In this document: positions 28,601-37,357 of the stretch, piece after piece
How the letters are laid out: every line of letters starts with the position of its first letter
How positions within the stretch are numbered: the first letter of the stretch is position 1
NCBI GenBank assembly: GCA_910580015.1
Contig: CAJTVT010000001.1
Location: 62,001 to 126,000, forward strand
DNA from: an uncultured Lachnospiraceae bacterium
GTDB lineage: Bacteria; Bacillota; Clostridia; Lachnospirales; Lachnospiraceae
DNA length: 64,000 bases
Direction of reading: 5' to 3'
Made by a program: the position numbers and the translations under genes
Notes under the pieces: generated by a model
The model's input: the letters and a program-made list of their open reading frames with translations, nothing else
What the model was told of the DNA's origin: nothing
The model's database searches: none

Positions 28601-28842
28601 AATACGGAACCTTTTTCCAGAAGAATCTGATCCCCTGGCTTTAACTGCAAGTCAATCAGTTTATCCAACGTCTCCCACGCCGCATTTTCCGCTGTCCCAC
28701 TGTTCGCATTATTTCCACGGATACTGCTGATATAATACGTTGTGCCTGCCTCTGCTGCATGTACCGGAAGAACAGGAAGAAGATTTGAGCTGGTTCCCAC
28801 TAACGCCAGTGCGCATAACAGCGCTAACACTCTCTTTTTCAT
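25645..28842 (-). CDS. Secreted right-handed beta-helix protein with two discoidin/CBM32-like domains (GH136-like candidate)
   Basis: A 1065-residue exported protein. Signal peptide about 1-30 (KKR, hydrophobic core, VHAA). Residues about 34-590 form a parallel beta-helix of NN-rich turns (NNYVKD, NVFYVDG, NNIFYN). Two similar F5/8 type C (CBM32-like) domains follow, about 683-820 and 912-1062, both with the motif LDNNM-TxWHTDWDGCAQEDVW; each is preceded by a small beta-rich module (about 594-675, 826-908). The conserved block GMPWDIDYSDGTIYQYNYSH contains Asp376 and Asp383, seven apart, the same spacing I remember for the catalytic acids of GH136 lacto-N-biosidase. No LPXTG or SLH anchor. 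Third gene of the operon, 27 bp after its paralogue. The enzyme class is inference; exported carbohydrate-acting protein is fairly safe. Confidence 0.72.
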   Translation of the reverse strand: MKKRVLALLCALALVGTSSNLLPVLPVHAAEAGTTYYISSIRGNNANSGTAENAAWETLDKLIDLQLKPGDQILLEKGSVFEDSYIHLQDVHGTKEAPIRISSYGTGAKPAIHANGQGVWYQQYGQNLDNANHRRQGYVSSTLLLYDVDFVEVSDLELTNESDDFTYFKGAVDSIPEASSASADWRVNKRMDRTGVAGIAKDGGTMQHVYLDNLYIHDVDGNIGDKHMNNGGIQMNALKPEDEEATGIARYDDIKISNCYIRDVSRAGMCVGFTYQHAKFNGAAIADETARKYGHTNVVFENNYVKDIGNDGIVAMYAFRPLVQNNVADRCGADMDVQNGGYSSYYGYVCAGIWPWKCKDGVFQYNEAFDIVDNQDGMPWDIDYSDGTIYQYNYSHNNGGGCIMFCGGEAYNGTFRYNISQNDLKGLLVLSGNPKGEVYNNVFYVDGDRNTQIHNATFNNGTGVMRNNIFYNVSSAKTQQVAMDKTKDTWLNNIFYGYEGLFTMREGNFAVDPQFEDPGKAPTDVLLTDGGNMATVHNRSVYDGYKLKAGSPAINAGTFVEGSGKYDFFGNALGILPDIGVYESDTAETESPLELKLCGTMAMDVKADKILDVPKEVTVKELKDQFVCPKGSTLVILGADGQPAADDAAVDQTMKLKLTRGNEVKEYTISFQKEYQEYDPSTMTATAGNEHVGSNVEGSASFVLDNNMATMWHTDWDGCAQEDVWIELNLGEVKPVGMLKYCARTNSINGVFQEYKVEVRKNTQEDWTEVDRGTWSGGIGAIEYAKFDTVEAQYIRLTGLRTGSNTQDIFGSAAEIRVGCERDESILEIRAKSGAPFTVTEDAIVDVPKNTSVQALKENMIYPKDAALQILGENNQEVGEDEIVKTGMKAKLTRGSEEKSYTITVVKSYQFYEPQTMTATAGNEHQGSATEGAASLVLDNNMSTLWHTDWDGCAQEDVWIELDLGEVKPVAALKYSSRTSGGINGIFEEYKVEVRSNTEEAWTEVDRGTWSGQMDSIEYARFNTVDARYVRLTGLKTASKNQKPDGSYMIFGTAAEIRIGFEAAE

Positions 28843-28869
28843 TTTATGCTCCTTTCCGAGACAAAACTC

Positions 28870-31800
28870 TTACTTCACTTTTACTTTAATCGTCTTCTTT
28901 AAGCCATTGCATTTCACAGTAATCTTGCAGCTTCCTTTTTTCAATCCCTTCATGACACCTTTTTCTGTCACTTTCACAATCTTCTTATCACTGCTCTTAT
29001 ATGTTATTTTGGCTTTTGGAGCGACTGTTACTTCCAGTTTGGTTTTCTTTCCTTTTTTGATGGTGATAGAAGATTTCTTCACTTTCAACGTTGGTTTCTT
29101 CACCTTAACGGTACAAGTCGCTTTGTATTTTCCAGCAGTAACTTTGATCACTGTCGTTCCTGCTTTCTTTGCCGTTACCACTCCCTTACTGGAAACAGAT
29201 GCTACTGACGGTTCAGAAGAGATCCATTTCACTTTTCCACTGATGTTTGTGACAGTCGCTTTTAGCGTCTCTTTGGTTGCCTTCTTGGTATAAAGCGTCA
29301 GGCTCTTCTTATTCAACTTAATGGAAGGTTTGGCTTCTGTCTTAAGCGTAAATTCTCGCTTAGCTGAACTGCCGTTTGCATTGTATGCGATCAGGGACAA
29401 CTTATAAGTTGTTCCAGCTTTCAAATTAGAAAGTTTTACTGTAATCTTGTCCTTATCTGTCGCTGCCGTCAGCTTATCGCCAGTTAAATTCAAAAGGGTC
29501 TTTGTCCCATTCATAATTTTGTAGCCTGTAACTTCTGGATCACTCTTGACTGCTGTCCAGGAAATCTTAGCCGTTGTCTGTGAAGCACTGACTGTCGGTT
29601 TGGAAGGCTTGGAAGGTTTCTCCTGACTTGGCTTGCGTCCGGTGGTAAAGGTAACTGTCGCTGGCTCAGATTCTGTACCATTTTCATCGTATGATACAAC
29701 GGCAAACGTGTAGCTTGTCTCTGCCTGCAATCCAGTGACATTATAGGTTACTTTTCCGTCTTTTGTCGCTGCTGCAAGCTCTTCTCCTGTCAGATCTTTC
29801 ACCAATTTGTCACCATTCTTTATCTTGTAACCTTTGATTTGCTCACTGCCTTGTGGTACATTCCAGCTTATCGAGGCTGTTACATCTGTTGTCTTTACAA
29901 CTTCCAATTTAGAAGGTGCAGATGGTTTTTGTTCTCCTGTCTGGCCGGAGTTCGTGGTAAAAGTAACTGTTGTCGGCTCAGAATCTATACCGTTTTTATC
30001 ATATGATACAACAGAAAACGTGTAGCTTGTCTCTGCCTGTAATCCAGTGACATTATAGGTTACTTTTCCGTCTTTTGTCGCTGCTGTAAGCTCTTCTCCT
30101 GTCAGATCTTTCACCAACTTGTCACCATTTTTTATCTTGTAACCCTTGATTTTCTCACTATCTTGTGGTACATTCCAGCTAACTTTTGCTGTTGCATCTG
30201 TGATTTCTGCAACTGCCAGGTTCGTTGGGCTCTCTGGCGATGTGATCTCTTCTTGCTCCTTGTACTGATTTGCTCCGATATCAAATGTTGTGACATCTGT
30301 CAAATCTGTTCCAAAGAAGTCTACCTTGCTCTTTTCATATCCATTCAGATCCGTAACTGATTTACCAGCTCCGATAGCGGGGGAATCCTCACAAAGTTTA
30401 TAACCATCAAACGCACTTCTGGTATTCGGTTTTTCATGAGGATTTCTCTCACCTGTTGTGGAAGTCGGCGCCTTTCCAGGATCCTTAAACACTGGCGTTC
30501 CCTTTGCCACAACCACTGCCTGCGCGTCTTCTGGCTGATTTGCATAATTGTAATACAGATTATTATGATAAGTCTTATTATTTTTTCCTAATGTCCAATC
30601 TTCTGTCTTTGCCGTCTCACCTGCATAGTAGAAAATATTATTTTCTAATGTCGCAGAACCACCGCTTCGGTCACGGTAAATTGGTACATTGTCTGACACA
30701 TAAAATACATTGTTATAGATATGTGCATCTGGATTACCAAAGGTATCCAGCACAGCTCTTAAATCGTTCTGACTGATATTATAACGGAATGTGGTTCGAT
30801 ATGCCTCATTTAAACAAACCATCAAGCATCCGCCTTCATTGTTATGACTGTAATTGTACTGGTAAATCGTACCATCACTCCAGTCTGCATCCCATGCCTG
30901 TCCATCTCCGTTTTCATTGTTGACATTCTTTGTATCAAATGCCTCATTATACTGGAAAATTGCGTCTTTGCATTTCCATGGCCAGATTCCTGCTGCAAAT
31001 CTCTGCGTCTCTCCTTGTGGACCATAATCCCCACTGTGCATCTGCCTTGCTGCCCCATCTGATACATTATACTGCACCAAAGGCTTATCACAGTACATCA
31101 TCGTAATGGAATCGCCACCTGCGTCTTTGACGTAATTGTTCTGAACAACGACATTGGTTGAACCATATTTCGCAATATCTTCGTCTGAGATCTCCATACC
31201 TGTAAATTTGCCCCAAAGCGCGGTATATCCTACTGCAATTCCCCATCGATTCGTATTTTGCACGCTGCATCCATCAATCAACACATCATCAAAACGCGGA
31301 ATTCCTGTCTTGGAGGACACAAAGTCCTTCGTTCCATCCGCTTTGTCTGTTGTCTGAGCATCATGCGGCATATAGACAGTAAAATAAATGCCGCCATTGT
31401 TCATATGTTTATTATAAACATTTCCGATAACATCATGGATATTCAAGTTTTTCAGATAAATATGGTCGATGGTGCCTTTGTCCTGCGCTACCGCCGCTAC
31501 ACCTGTACGATCCATCATATCAACCGCATTATAAACTGTCTCTATCTTTGGACTTTGATTGACAATTTCCAGATTCTGAATCTCAACATACTCACTATCG
31601 TACAACAGAATAGAGGAGGACACATACCCCTGGTATTGATGCCATGTATTGTCCAGTCTATACCCATAATTCTGGAACCATATACCTTGCCCATTCGTAT
31701 CGATGATAGGATCAGCGCCTGTGCCGTACTGATCAATCACAATCGGCTGTTCTGCGCTCCCACTCTGTCCAAACAAATGCAGATATCCGTTTTTAAAAAC

Positions 31801-32046
31801 AGAACCGCATTCCAAAAGAACTTTATCCCCTGGTTTCAAATCCAGATGATTGATCTTCTGAAGGCTGTAAAACGGCTTTTGCTGGCTTTTTCCATCATTG
31901 CTGTCTTTGCCGGAAATGGTACTAACATAGTAGGTTGTTCCTGTATCATCTGCCTTTGGCTGTGCAGCTTCTGAGTGAATGCCAGAAACCACCGCCGAAC
32001 AAAACACTGCCAGCGCGGTTATCATTGTTACAATTTTTTTCCTCAT
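28870..32046 (-). CDS. Secreted right-handed beta-helix protein with FN3 and Ig-like domains (GH136-like candidate)
   Basis: A 1058-residue exported paralogue of the next gene. Signal peptide about 1-28 from ATG 32046, chosen because AGGAG lies 7 bp upstream; a GTG seven codons earlier lacks a site. Beta-helix about 36-595, with block GQAWDADWSDGTIYQYNYSH holding Asp381 and Asp388 seven apart, as in the paralogue. Then three FN3 domains (about 603-698, 709-802, 813-902), the first two nearly identical, and two bacterial Ig-like (Big2-type) Lys-rich domains (about 907-983, 984-1058) that may bind the wall. The core shares GIWPWKCKD, FQYNEAFD and TFRYNISQNDL with the paralogue. The tail types differ, so the two enzymes probably share chemistry but differ in targeting. 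Function inferred. Confidence 0.72.
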   Translation of the reverse strand: MRKKIVTMITALAVFCSAVVSGIHSEAAQPKADDTGTTYYVSTISGKDSNDGKSQQKPFYSLQKINHLDLKPGDKVLLECGSVFKNGYLHLFGQSGSAEQPIVIDQYGTGADPIIDTNGQGIWFQNYGYRLDNTWHQYQGYVSSSILLYDSEYVEIQNLEIVNQSPKIETVYNAVDMMDRTGVAAVAQDKGTIDHIYLKNLNIHDVIGNVYNKHMNNGGIYFTVYMPHDAQTTDKADGTKDFVSSKTGIPRFDDVLIDGCSVQNTNRWGIAVGYTALWGKFTGMEISDEDIAKYGSTNVVVQNNYVKDAGGDSITMMYCDKPLVQYNVSDGAARQMHSGDYGPQGETQRFAAGIWPWKCKDAIFQYNEAFDTKNVNNENGDGQAWDADWSDGTIYQYNYSHNNEGGCLMVCLNEAYRTTFRYNISQNDLRAVLDTFGNPDAHIYNNVFYVSDNVPIYRDRSGGSATLENNIFYYAGETAKTEDWTLGKNNKTYHNNLYYNYANQPEDAQAVVVAKGTPVFKDPGKAPTSTTGERNPHEKPNTRSAFDGYKLCEDSPAIGAGKSVTDLNGYEKSKVDFFGTDLTDVTTFDIGANQYKEQEEITSPESPTNLAVAEITDATAKVSWNVPQDSEKIKGYKIKNGDKLVKDLTGEELTAATKDGKVTYNVTGLQAETSYTFSVVSYDKNGIDSEPTTVTFTTNSGQTGEQKPSAPSKLEVVKTTDVTASISWNVPQGSEQIKGYKIKNGDKLVKDLTGEELAAATKDGKVTYNVTGLQAETSYTFAVVSYDENGTESEPATVTFTTGRKPSQEKPSKPSKPTVSASQTTAKISWTAVKSDPEVTGYKIMNGTKTLLNLTGDKLTAATDKDKITVKLSNLKAGTTYKLSLIAYNANGSSAKREFTLKTEAKPSIKLNKKSLTLYTKKATKETLKATVTNISGKVKWISSEPSVASVSSKGVVTAKKAGTTVIKVTAGKYKATCTVKVKKPTLKVKKSSITIKKGKKTKLEVTVAPKAKITYKSSDKKIVKVTEKGVMKGLKKGSCKITVKCNGLKKTIKVKVK
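29640..30263 (-). repeat. Tandem 312-bp duplication encoding two FN3 domains
   Basis: The segments about 29640-29951 and 29952-30263 align with a fixed offset of 312 bp (104 codons) and differ at only scattered bases over long stretches, for example around 29707 and 30019. The third FN3 copy is much more diverged, so this pair arose by a recent in-frame duplication. Confidence 0.85.
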
Positions 32047-32106
32047 TATAATTCTCCTTTCTTTCACCTTCTGACAACTCCTTTTTTCACGCCTGCTCCT
32101 TTCAAT

Positions 32107-33159
32107 TTATTTATCTATATGCTTTTTCATAAAGATACAAAGGTATTCCATATCCCCATCTACCGAAGCTTCTGCAATCCGCTGTTCGATCATCTTGTCA
32201 TAGCGCTGTTCCCGCAACGCTTTGTTGATATTGTCCTTTACTTCCTCGATTGGGGTTAGTCCGTTTTCACTCCTGTCTGTGCATTCAATCAAATACAGGC
32301 TTCCATTCTCATCCATCACAGTTGTAGATTCTCCTGCCTTAAGATCCCAAGCATATTCTAAAACATCACTCATGCTTCTGGAATAGTTGTGCAACTCAGA
32401 CGATGTGACATCCGCATGTGCCAAATAGGGAGCCACAAGCTGTTCCGACTCAGCCAAGTCTGCCAGTGAATGCTTTTTGTCCATTTTCTTATAAATAGAA
32501 GTCAGACAACTTTTCAGTTCCTGCACCTGTTTATCGCTCATTCCTTCTTCACTGTAAGGGATTTTAACATAATCAAGAATTCTATCATCTTCTCGTTGAT
32601 AAAATGCCAGATTCGACTCATAATATTGCTTTCTATCTTCCTCTGTCACCTCCATACCCTCATTCTCCAGATCATCACAATAACTTTTCTGGATGGTATC
32701 CATCTCATATTCCAGATACAAGTCCAGAGGATATTCTGACAGACCGTAGACTGCTTCTCCCTTTTCAATCTTGTCTTTTCGAAAATGATTCTCTTCTTCC
32801 CAGCGTTTTATCAGTGCAGAATAGCTTCCGTCCTCTACATATCCCTTTTCTTCTGCCATGTCATACACTGCATAAAAATACTTTAACTCCTCGATGGCTT
32901 CCTGCGTAAGCTTCTCATATGGGAGCTCCCCTCCAACCGCTTCTTCCCAAAATTTTGCGTCTACATTTCCACCTCCTTTTTCTGAAAAATAACTGACCAC
33001 CTCGTACCTTTTTTGTGCTGCTGCTGCCAAGAACTCTTCTTTACTGATTTCATTGTCATTTATTTTCAGCGAAAAAGAATCCTTTTGTGCAAAAAAAACT
33101 ATAATCGCAGCTATGATAAAAAATGAAATAGCTGCGATCGCAAATACTTTCTTCTTCAA
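32107..33159 (-). CDS. Membrane-anchored SurA/PrsA-like foldase, possible dedicated chaperone of the beta-helix proteins
   Basis: A 350-residue protein: Lys-rich start, one TM/signal-anchor (about 4-24), then a helical extracytoplasmic region beginning SLKINDNEISKEEFLAAAAQ, as in the N-terminal domain of SurA/PrsA foldases, and ending in a region with parvulin-like features (LKAGESTTVMDENGSLYLIE, then PIEEVKDNINKALREQRYDK). I set the start at TTG 33159, 10 bp after a perfect AGGAGG; an in-frame ATG at 33195 has no site. It is the first gene of an operon with two beta-helix proteins. In Bifidobacterium the GH136 enzyme LnbX needs a partner, LnbY; this gene stands in the same relation. Whether it isomerises prolines is unclear. 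Confidence 0.75.
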   Translation of the reverse strand: MKKKVFAIAAISFFIIAAIIVFFAQKDSFSLKINDNEISKEEFLAAAAQKRYEVVSYFSEKGGGNVDAKFWEEAVGGELPYEKLTQEAIEELKYFYAVYDMAEEKGYVEDGSYSALIKRWEEENHFRKDKIEKGEAVYGLSEYPLDLYLEYEMDTIQKSYCDDLENEGMEVTEEDRKQYYESNLAFYQREDDRILDYVKIPYSEEGMSDKQVQELKSCLTSIYKKMDKKHSLADLAESEQLVAPYLAHADVTSSELHNYSRSMSDVLEYAWDLKAGESTTVMDENGSLYLIECTDRSENGLTPIEEVKDNINKALREQRYDKMIEQRIAEASVDGDMEYLCIFMKKHIDK

Positions 33160-33226
33160 TGGTGTAACTCCTCCTGTCCAACTCTGTGCGTCCAATGTAA
33201 TTCATCTATCCAAATGATGCATACTA

Positions 33227-33255
33227 ATTATACTCTTAGCTTGTACAAATTGCAA
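33227..33255 (-). promoter_or_regulatory. Promoter of the beta-helix operon
   Basis: TTGCAA (33250-33255), 17 bp, TATAAT (33227-33232) on the minus strand, about 60 bp upstream of the foldase-like start. It makes the three-gene operon independent of the trp operon, which ends at the terminator just upstream. Confidence 0.7.
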
Positions 33256-33348
33256 TAAAATTACGAAAATATATCATTAATTCTACTATTTTTGCTTTAT
33301 TGTTTTAAAACACTCGTCCCTAACAATTAGGCAAAACTAACAATCCGC

Positions 33349-33390
33349 AAAAAAAACAGTCGCCTTTTCATAAATTCTGGCGACTGTTTT
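33349..33390 (-). terminator. Terminator of the trp operon
   Basis: CAGTCGCC (33357-33364) pairs with GGCGACTG (33379-33386). On the minus strand the stem is followed by an eight-base T-run, about 85 bp after the trpD stop. Confidence 0.9.
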
Positions 33391-33474
33391 GTAAATTGCT
33401 AATATACTATACGCTTTTTATCTATATTATGTCAAGATTTTTGAGATTTTTTCACAAATTTAAGTGCATAGACT

Positions 33475-34500
33475 TCAAGTTTTTTCATTAGACAACTCCA
33501 CCAACCGTTCCAACACACCAAACGCTCGACCAGAATTAATGGAATCCGCAGCCAGACGAATACCATCTTCAATATTCTCAGCAAGTCCTCCAGCATACAA
33601 AGTTGCTCCCGCATTCAGCAAAACAATCTCACGTTTCGCTCCCTGTATTTCTCCTTTCAAAATCCCCGTAGTGATCTGGGCATTTTGCTCACCATCCCCT
33701 CCCTGAAGTTCCTCTAGGGAAGCCCTGTGAAGTCCAAACTGTTCTGGTGACACCTGATAAGTATCTACCCTACCATCTTTAATCTCCGAGACTGTGGTGC
33801 TGCCTGTCAAAGTAAATTCATCCATATCGTCTTCTCCACTTACCACAAATCCACGTTCTATTCCCAAATGACTCATCGCATTTGCAAGCAGCTGCGTCAA
33901 AGATGGATCATAAACACCTACCACCATGCATTTTGCATCTGAAGGATTCGCAAGAGGACCTAAAATATTAAATACAGAACGAATTCCCATATCTTTTCTT
34001 GCCTGCCCCACATATTTCATGGACTTATTAAAACTTGGCGCAAACATAAAACCCAGTCCAGCTTCCTCCACACATTTCGTCACTACGTCTGGCTCTGCTG
34101 TAATATTAACCCCAAGCGCCTCCAACACATCCCCTGCACCGCTTTTGCTGGAAATGGACCGGTTTCCATGTTTTGCAATGGGCAATCCCGCTCCTGCTGC
34201 CACAAATGCAGAGGTAGTTGACACATTGAAGGTAAAAGTGCGATCTCCTCCAGTTCCCACCAGATCCACATAATTGTCCGTCCTTGGCCTGATATGCTGT
34301 GCTTTCTCTTTTAACACTGCTGCAAATCCTGTCAATTCCTCCAAAGTCTCCCCCTTCATACGCATTGCTGTGAGAAACGCCCCCAACTGGGCCTGAGTCG
34401 CTTCCCCACTCAGCATCAAATTCATAACTCTCCTTGCCTCCTCCTCTGTCAGATTCTGTCCATCCACTACTTTTTGAATTGCTCTCTGCATCGCTTGCAC
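33475..34500 (-). CDS. trpD: Anthranilate phosphoribosyltransferase
   Basis: TrpD joins anthranilate and PRPP to give phosphoribosyl-anthranilate, the second step of the tryptophan branch. The 341-residue protein shows the glycine-rich PRPP site VGTGGDRTFTFNVST (about 81-95), KHGNRSISSKSGAGDVLEALG, and the metal-binding Asp-Glu pair in GEDDMDEFTLTG. GTG 34500 has AAAGGG close upstream; ATG at 34491 is an alternative. It is the last gene of the operon instead of lying between trpG and trpC, so the order is E-G-C-F-B-A-D. It is not fused to trpG. A 65-bp gap separates it from trpA. Confidence 0.95.
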   Translation of the reverse strand: MQAMQRAIQKVVDGQNLTEEEARRVMNLMLSGEATQAQLGAFLTAMRMKGETLEELTGFAAVLKEKAQHIRPRTDNYVDLVGTGGDRTFTFNVSTTSAFVAAGAGLPIAKHGNRSISSKSGAGDVLEALGVNITAEPDVVTKCVEEAGLGFMFAPSFNKSMKYVGQARKDMGIRSVFNILGPLANPSDAKCMVVGVYDPSLTQLLANAMSHLGIERGFVVSGEDDMDEFTLTGSTTVSEIKDGRVDTYQVSPEQFGLHRASLEELQGGDGEQNAQITTGILKGEIQGAKREIVLLNAGATLYAGGLAENIEDGIRLAADSINSGRAFGVLERLVELSNEKT

Positions 34501-34565
34501 CTAACCCTTTCTTCCTATCTGAACTCGCTTCACTGGTCACCTTACTTTCAAATCTCTCCCACCGC

Positions 34566-35360
34566 TCACGCATTTAATTCCTTTTTGAAATCTCGACAGT
34601 ATTTCATCGCTGCCTCCTGACTGTAATCATTGTCTTCCAACAACTGAATAAAATAGGAGCCCACAATGACTCCGTCAATCACATCCTTCATTGGTGCAAC
34701 ATCCTTAGCGTGTTCAATGCCAAATCCCATCATTACAGGGATTTTAGATACCTTTTTCACTTGTGACAAATAAGACAGAATTTCTCTGTGAAAATTTCCT
34801 CTCTGCCCAGTGACGCCCATGCCAGACACACAATATACAAAACCTCTGGCTCCATCTAAAATCCTGGGAATCCGATCTGCTGAAACTGGGGACACTAGCT
34901 GAATTAAAATAGGAGCTCCTTCTTTTTTCAACAATGCTCTTAAATCTTCTTGTTCTTCCAACGGCAAATCAGGGATAACCAAACCGTCTACACCGCTTAA
35001 AATACACGCTTCCACAAATTTTTCTAATCCGAAATGCAACATTGTATTATAATACATCATAAACACAATTGGAATTTGCATCCCTTCGCTGCGGATCTCT
35101 CGCATCAAAGCAAACACTTTCCTCAGGTTGGTGCCTTGTTGAATAGATTTGTAAGAAGCATTCTGTATAACTGGTCCGTCCGCCACGGGATCTGAAAACG
35201 GTATGCCAAGTTCCAAAATATCTGTGCCAGCCTGCTCCTGGGCTTGAATGATAGACTTGCAACCTGCCATGTCGGGAAGTCCCGCTGTCATATATGTGAT
35301 AAATGCTTTTTCGTTTTTTTCTTTTAAATACTGCATTTTCTGTTCAATTCGATTCTCCAT
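34566..35360 (-). CDS. trpA: Tryptophan synthase alpha subunit
   Basis: TrpA cleaves indole-3-glycerol phosphate to indole and glyceraldehyde-3-phosphate and passes indole through a tunnel to TrpB. The 264-residue TIM barrel has the catalytic Glu in ILELGIPFSDPVADGPVIQ (about 51-69), the catalytic Asp near 61, and the phosphate-binding loop GMGVTGQRG and GFGIEHAKDVAPM. Length is normal. It follows trpB with an 85-bp gap in which I see no strong signal. Confidence 0.96.
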   Translation of the reverse strand: MENRIEQKMQYLKEKNEKAFITYMTAGLPDMAGCKSIIQAQEQAGTDILELGIPFSDPVADGPVIQNASYKSIQQGTNLRKVFALMREIRSEGMQIPIVFMMYYNTMLHFGLEKFVEACILSGVDGLVIPDLPLEEQEDLRALLKKEGAPILIQLVSPVSADRIPRILDGARGFVYCVSGMGVTGQRGNFHREILSYLSQVKKVSKIPVMMGFGIEHAKDVAPMKDVIDGVIVGSYFIQLLEDNDYSQEAAMKYCRDFKKELNA

Positions 35361-35445
35361 TTTTTACCTCCACAATCGTTCAAACACTATTTTTTATACG
35401 CAACTAGTACTTGTAAATACATTAGTCAACAGTCCTCTCCGTTAC

Positions 35446-36636
35446 TTAGTAGCAATCTTTGCCAGCCATATAATCTGATATTGTATGCACATCCTTATCT
35501 CCTCGGCCAGACAAACACACAATCATAACCTGATCCCCATCCATCTTCTTTGCCTGCTTCTTTGCATAGGCGATGGCATGGGCACTCTCTATGGCTGGAA
35601 TAATTCCCTCCAGTCGACATAACTCCAACAGCGCCTCCATCGCTTCCTTATCTGTAATGGACACATATTCCGCACGATCACTGTCTTTCAGGTAAGCATG
35701 CTCTGGTCCTACCCCTGGATAATCCAAGCCAGCGGATATGGAATGTGCAATCTGGATATTTCCATCCTCATCTTGCAGCAGATAGGAGCGCATCCCATGC
35801 AAAGTTCCAGGCTGACCCAAGGCCATTGCACTAGCATGTTTTCCAGTTTCAATGCCAAGGCCAGCAGCCTCCACACCAATCAACTTTACAGAAGGTTCCT
35901 GCACAAACTCTGCAAACATGCCGATGGCGTTGGATCCGCCTCCCACACATGCCAGAACCACATCTGGCAATCTTCCCTCCGCTTCCATAATCTGCTTCTT
36001 ACTCTCCCTGCTAATCACACTCTGAAACTCTTTCACGATTTTCGGATACGGATAAGGCCCCACTGCTGATCCAATCACATAAAAGGTATCTTCCGCTGTT
36101 TTTGCCCAGGTACGAATCGCCTCATTGGTAGCATCTTTCAGCGTCCGACTTCCCGTTTTCACACATTCCACTTTTGCGCCAAGCATCTCCATACGCAATA
36201 CATTCAACGCCTGGCGCCGCATATCTTCCTCTCCCATATAGACGGTGCACTCCATGCCAAAAAGCGCCGCACCAGTTGCGGTTGCCACACCATGCTGCCC
36301 AGCTCCTGTCTCCGCAAGAACCTTTTTCTTTCCCATCCGTTTTGCCAATAAAATCTGGCCAATCACGTTGTTAATTTTATGTGCCCCAGTGTGATTCAAA
36401 TCTTCCCGTTTCAGGTAAATCTTCGTACCATAGACACGACTTAAATTTTCTGCATAATACAACGGATTTTCCCGTCCCACATACTGTTTCATATAATAAT
36501 CATACTGTTTCAAAAATTCTTCTTGGCGGATAGCTTCCTCAAAAGCCTGATCCAATTCCTCCAAGGGATTCATCAAAGATTCCGCTACAAACTGTCCACC
36601 AAATTCTCCAAAATATCTCTCATTTTTATTTTTCAT
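35446..36636 (-). CDS. trpB: Tryptophan synthase beta subunit
   Basis: TrpB is the PLP enzyme that condenses indole with serine to tryptophan. The 396-residue sequence ([13 protein letters not shown] start) has the PLP lysine in [18 protein letters not shown] (about 80-97), [13 protein letters not shown], the phosphate-binding [10 protein letters not shown] and the serine PLP contact near [10 protein letters not shown]. Length and motifs indicate a TrpB1-type working with TrpA rather than an orphan TrpB2. It lies between trpF and trpA. Confidence 0.97.
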   Translation of the reverse strand: MKNKNERYFGEFGGQFVAESLMNPLEELDQAFEEAIRQEEFLKQYDYYMKQYVGRENPLYYAENLSRVYGTKIYLKREDLNHTGAHKINNVIGQILLAKRMGKKKVLAETGAGQHGVATATGAALFGMECTVYMGEEDMRRQALNVLRMEMLGAKVECVKTGSRTLKDATNEAIRTWAKTAEDTFYVIGSAVGPYPYPKIVKEFQSVISRESKKQIMEAEGRLPDVVLACVGGGSNAIGMFAEFVQEPSVKLIGVEAAGLGIETGKHASAMALGQPGTLHGMRSYLLQDEDGNIQIAHSISAGLDYPGVGPEHAYLKDSDRAEYVSITDKEAMEALLELCRLEGIIPAIESAHAIAYAKKQAKKMDGDQVMIVCLSGRGDKDVHTISDYMAGKDCY

Positions 36637-36691
36637 TGCTCTCTATTCTCCTACATTTTTCATATTTTTTTGCTCGTTCTGTTCGATCCAT

Positions 36692-37333
36692 TCATTCTCT
36701 TTGCTTTCTCAGACTATCCAAAAATTCCATAATTCGTTGTTTTTCTTTTCCATATGCCCCTTCCACACCAGAGCTAACGTCCACCACATCAGGCTCCAAG
36801 AGTCTGACAGCTTTTTGCACATTTCCAGAATTTAATCCTCCTGCCAGGATCAATAACTTACCAGCAAACACCGTCTTTCTCATTCTCTCAACCACAGTCT
36901 GACATGTTGCCCAGTCAAAGGGTCTGCCCCCTCCAGGCGTCCCTGCATCTATGACATAACCAGTAATTTTATCATGCTCTGTCAGTTTTTCCATGTCCTC
37001 TGGCTCTCTCAGATTGCAGGCCTGCCAAATGGAAATCTTGCTGTCCTCTAAAATCTTAGTATGCAATGTCCCATGCACCTGCAAAATATCAAAGCCTGCA
37101 TCTTCCACCTGTTTTCGCAATCCAATATCTGGACTGACCGTCACCGCAACTCGTTTGATCTCTTCTTTTAAATATTTTCCAATCTCCTTTGCCTGGCTAA
37201 AATTTACATTTCTTCTGCTTTTCTCCCAGAACACAAATCCCGCATAATCTGCACAGGCTTCATTTAAATATGCCGCCTCCTGTACTCTGGTAATCCCACA
37301 AATCTTAATCTCAAGCTTTTTTTCCATTTCCAT
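36692..37333 (-). CDS. trpF: Phosphoribosylanthranilate isomerase
   Basis: TrpF converts phosphoribosylanthranilate to CdRP by Amadori rearrangement. The 213-residue TIM barrel has catalytic Cys in KICGITRVQEA (near 11), the product/phosphate loops VGLFxx-like AGFVFWEKSRR, DAGTPGGGRPFDW (catalytic Asp near 139) and LAGGLNSGNV, VDVSSGVEG. It is separate from trpC, not fused. Spacing to trpC is 24 bp. Confidence 0.95.
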   Translation of the reverse strand: MEMEKKLEIKICGITRVQEAAYLNEACADYAGFVFWEKSRRNVNFSQAKEIGKYLKEEIKRVAVTVSPDIGLRKQVEDAGFDILQVHGTLHTKILEDSKISIWQACNLREPEDMEKLTEHDKITGYVIDAGTPGGGRPFDWATCQTVVERMRKTVFAGKLLILAGGLNSGNVQKAVRLLEPDVVDVSSGVEGAYGKEKQRIMEFLDSLRKQRE

Positions 37334-37357
37334 GTCCAGCCGCCCTTTCTTCCTACA

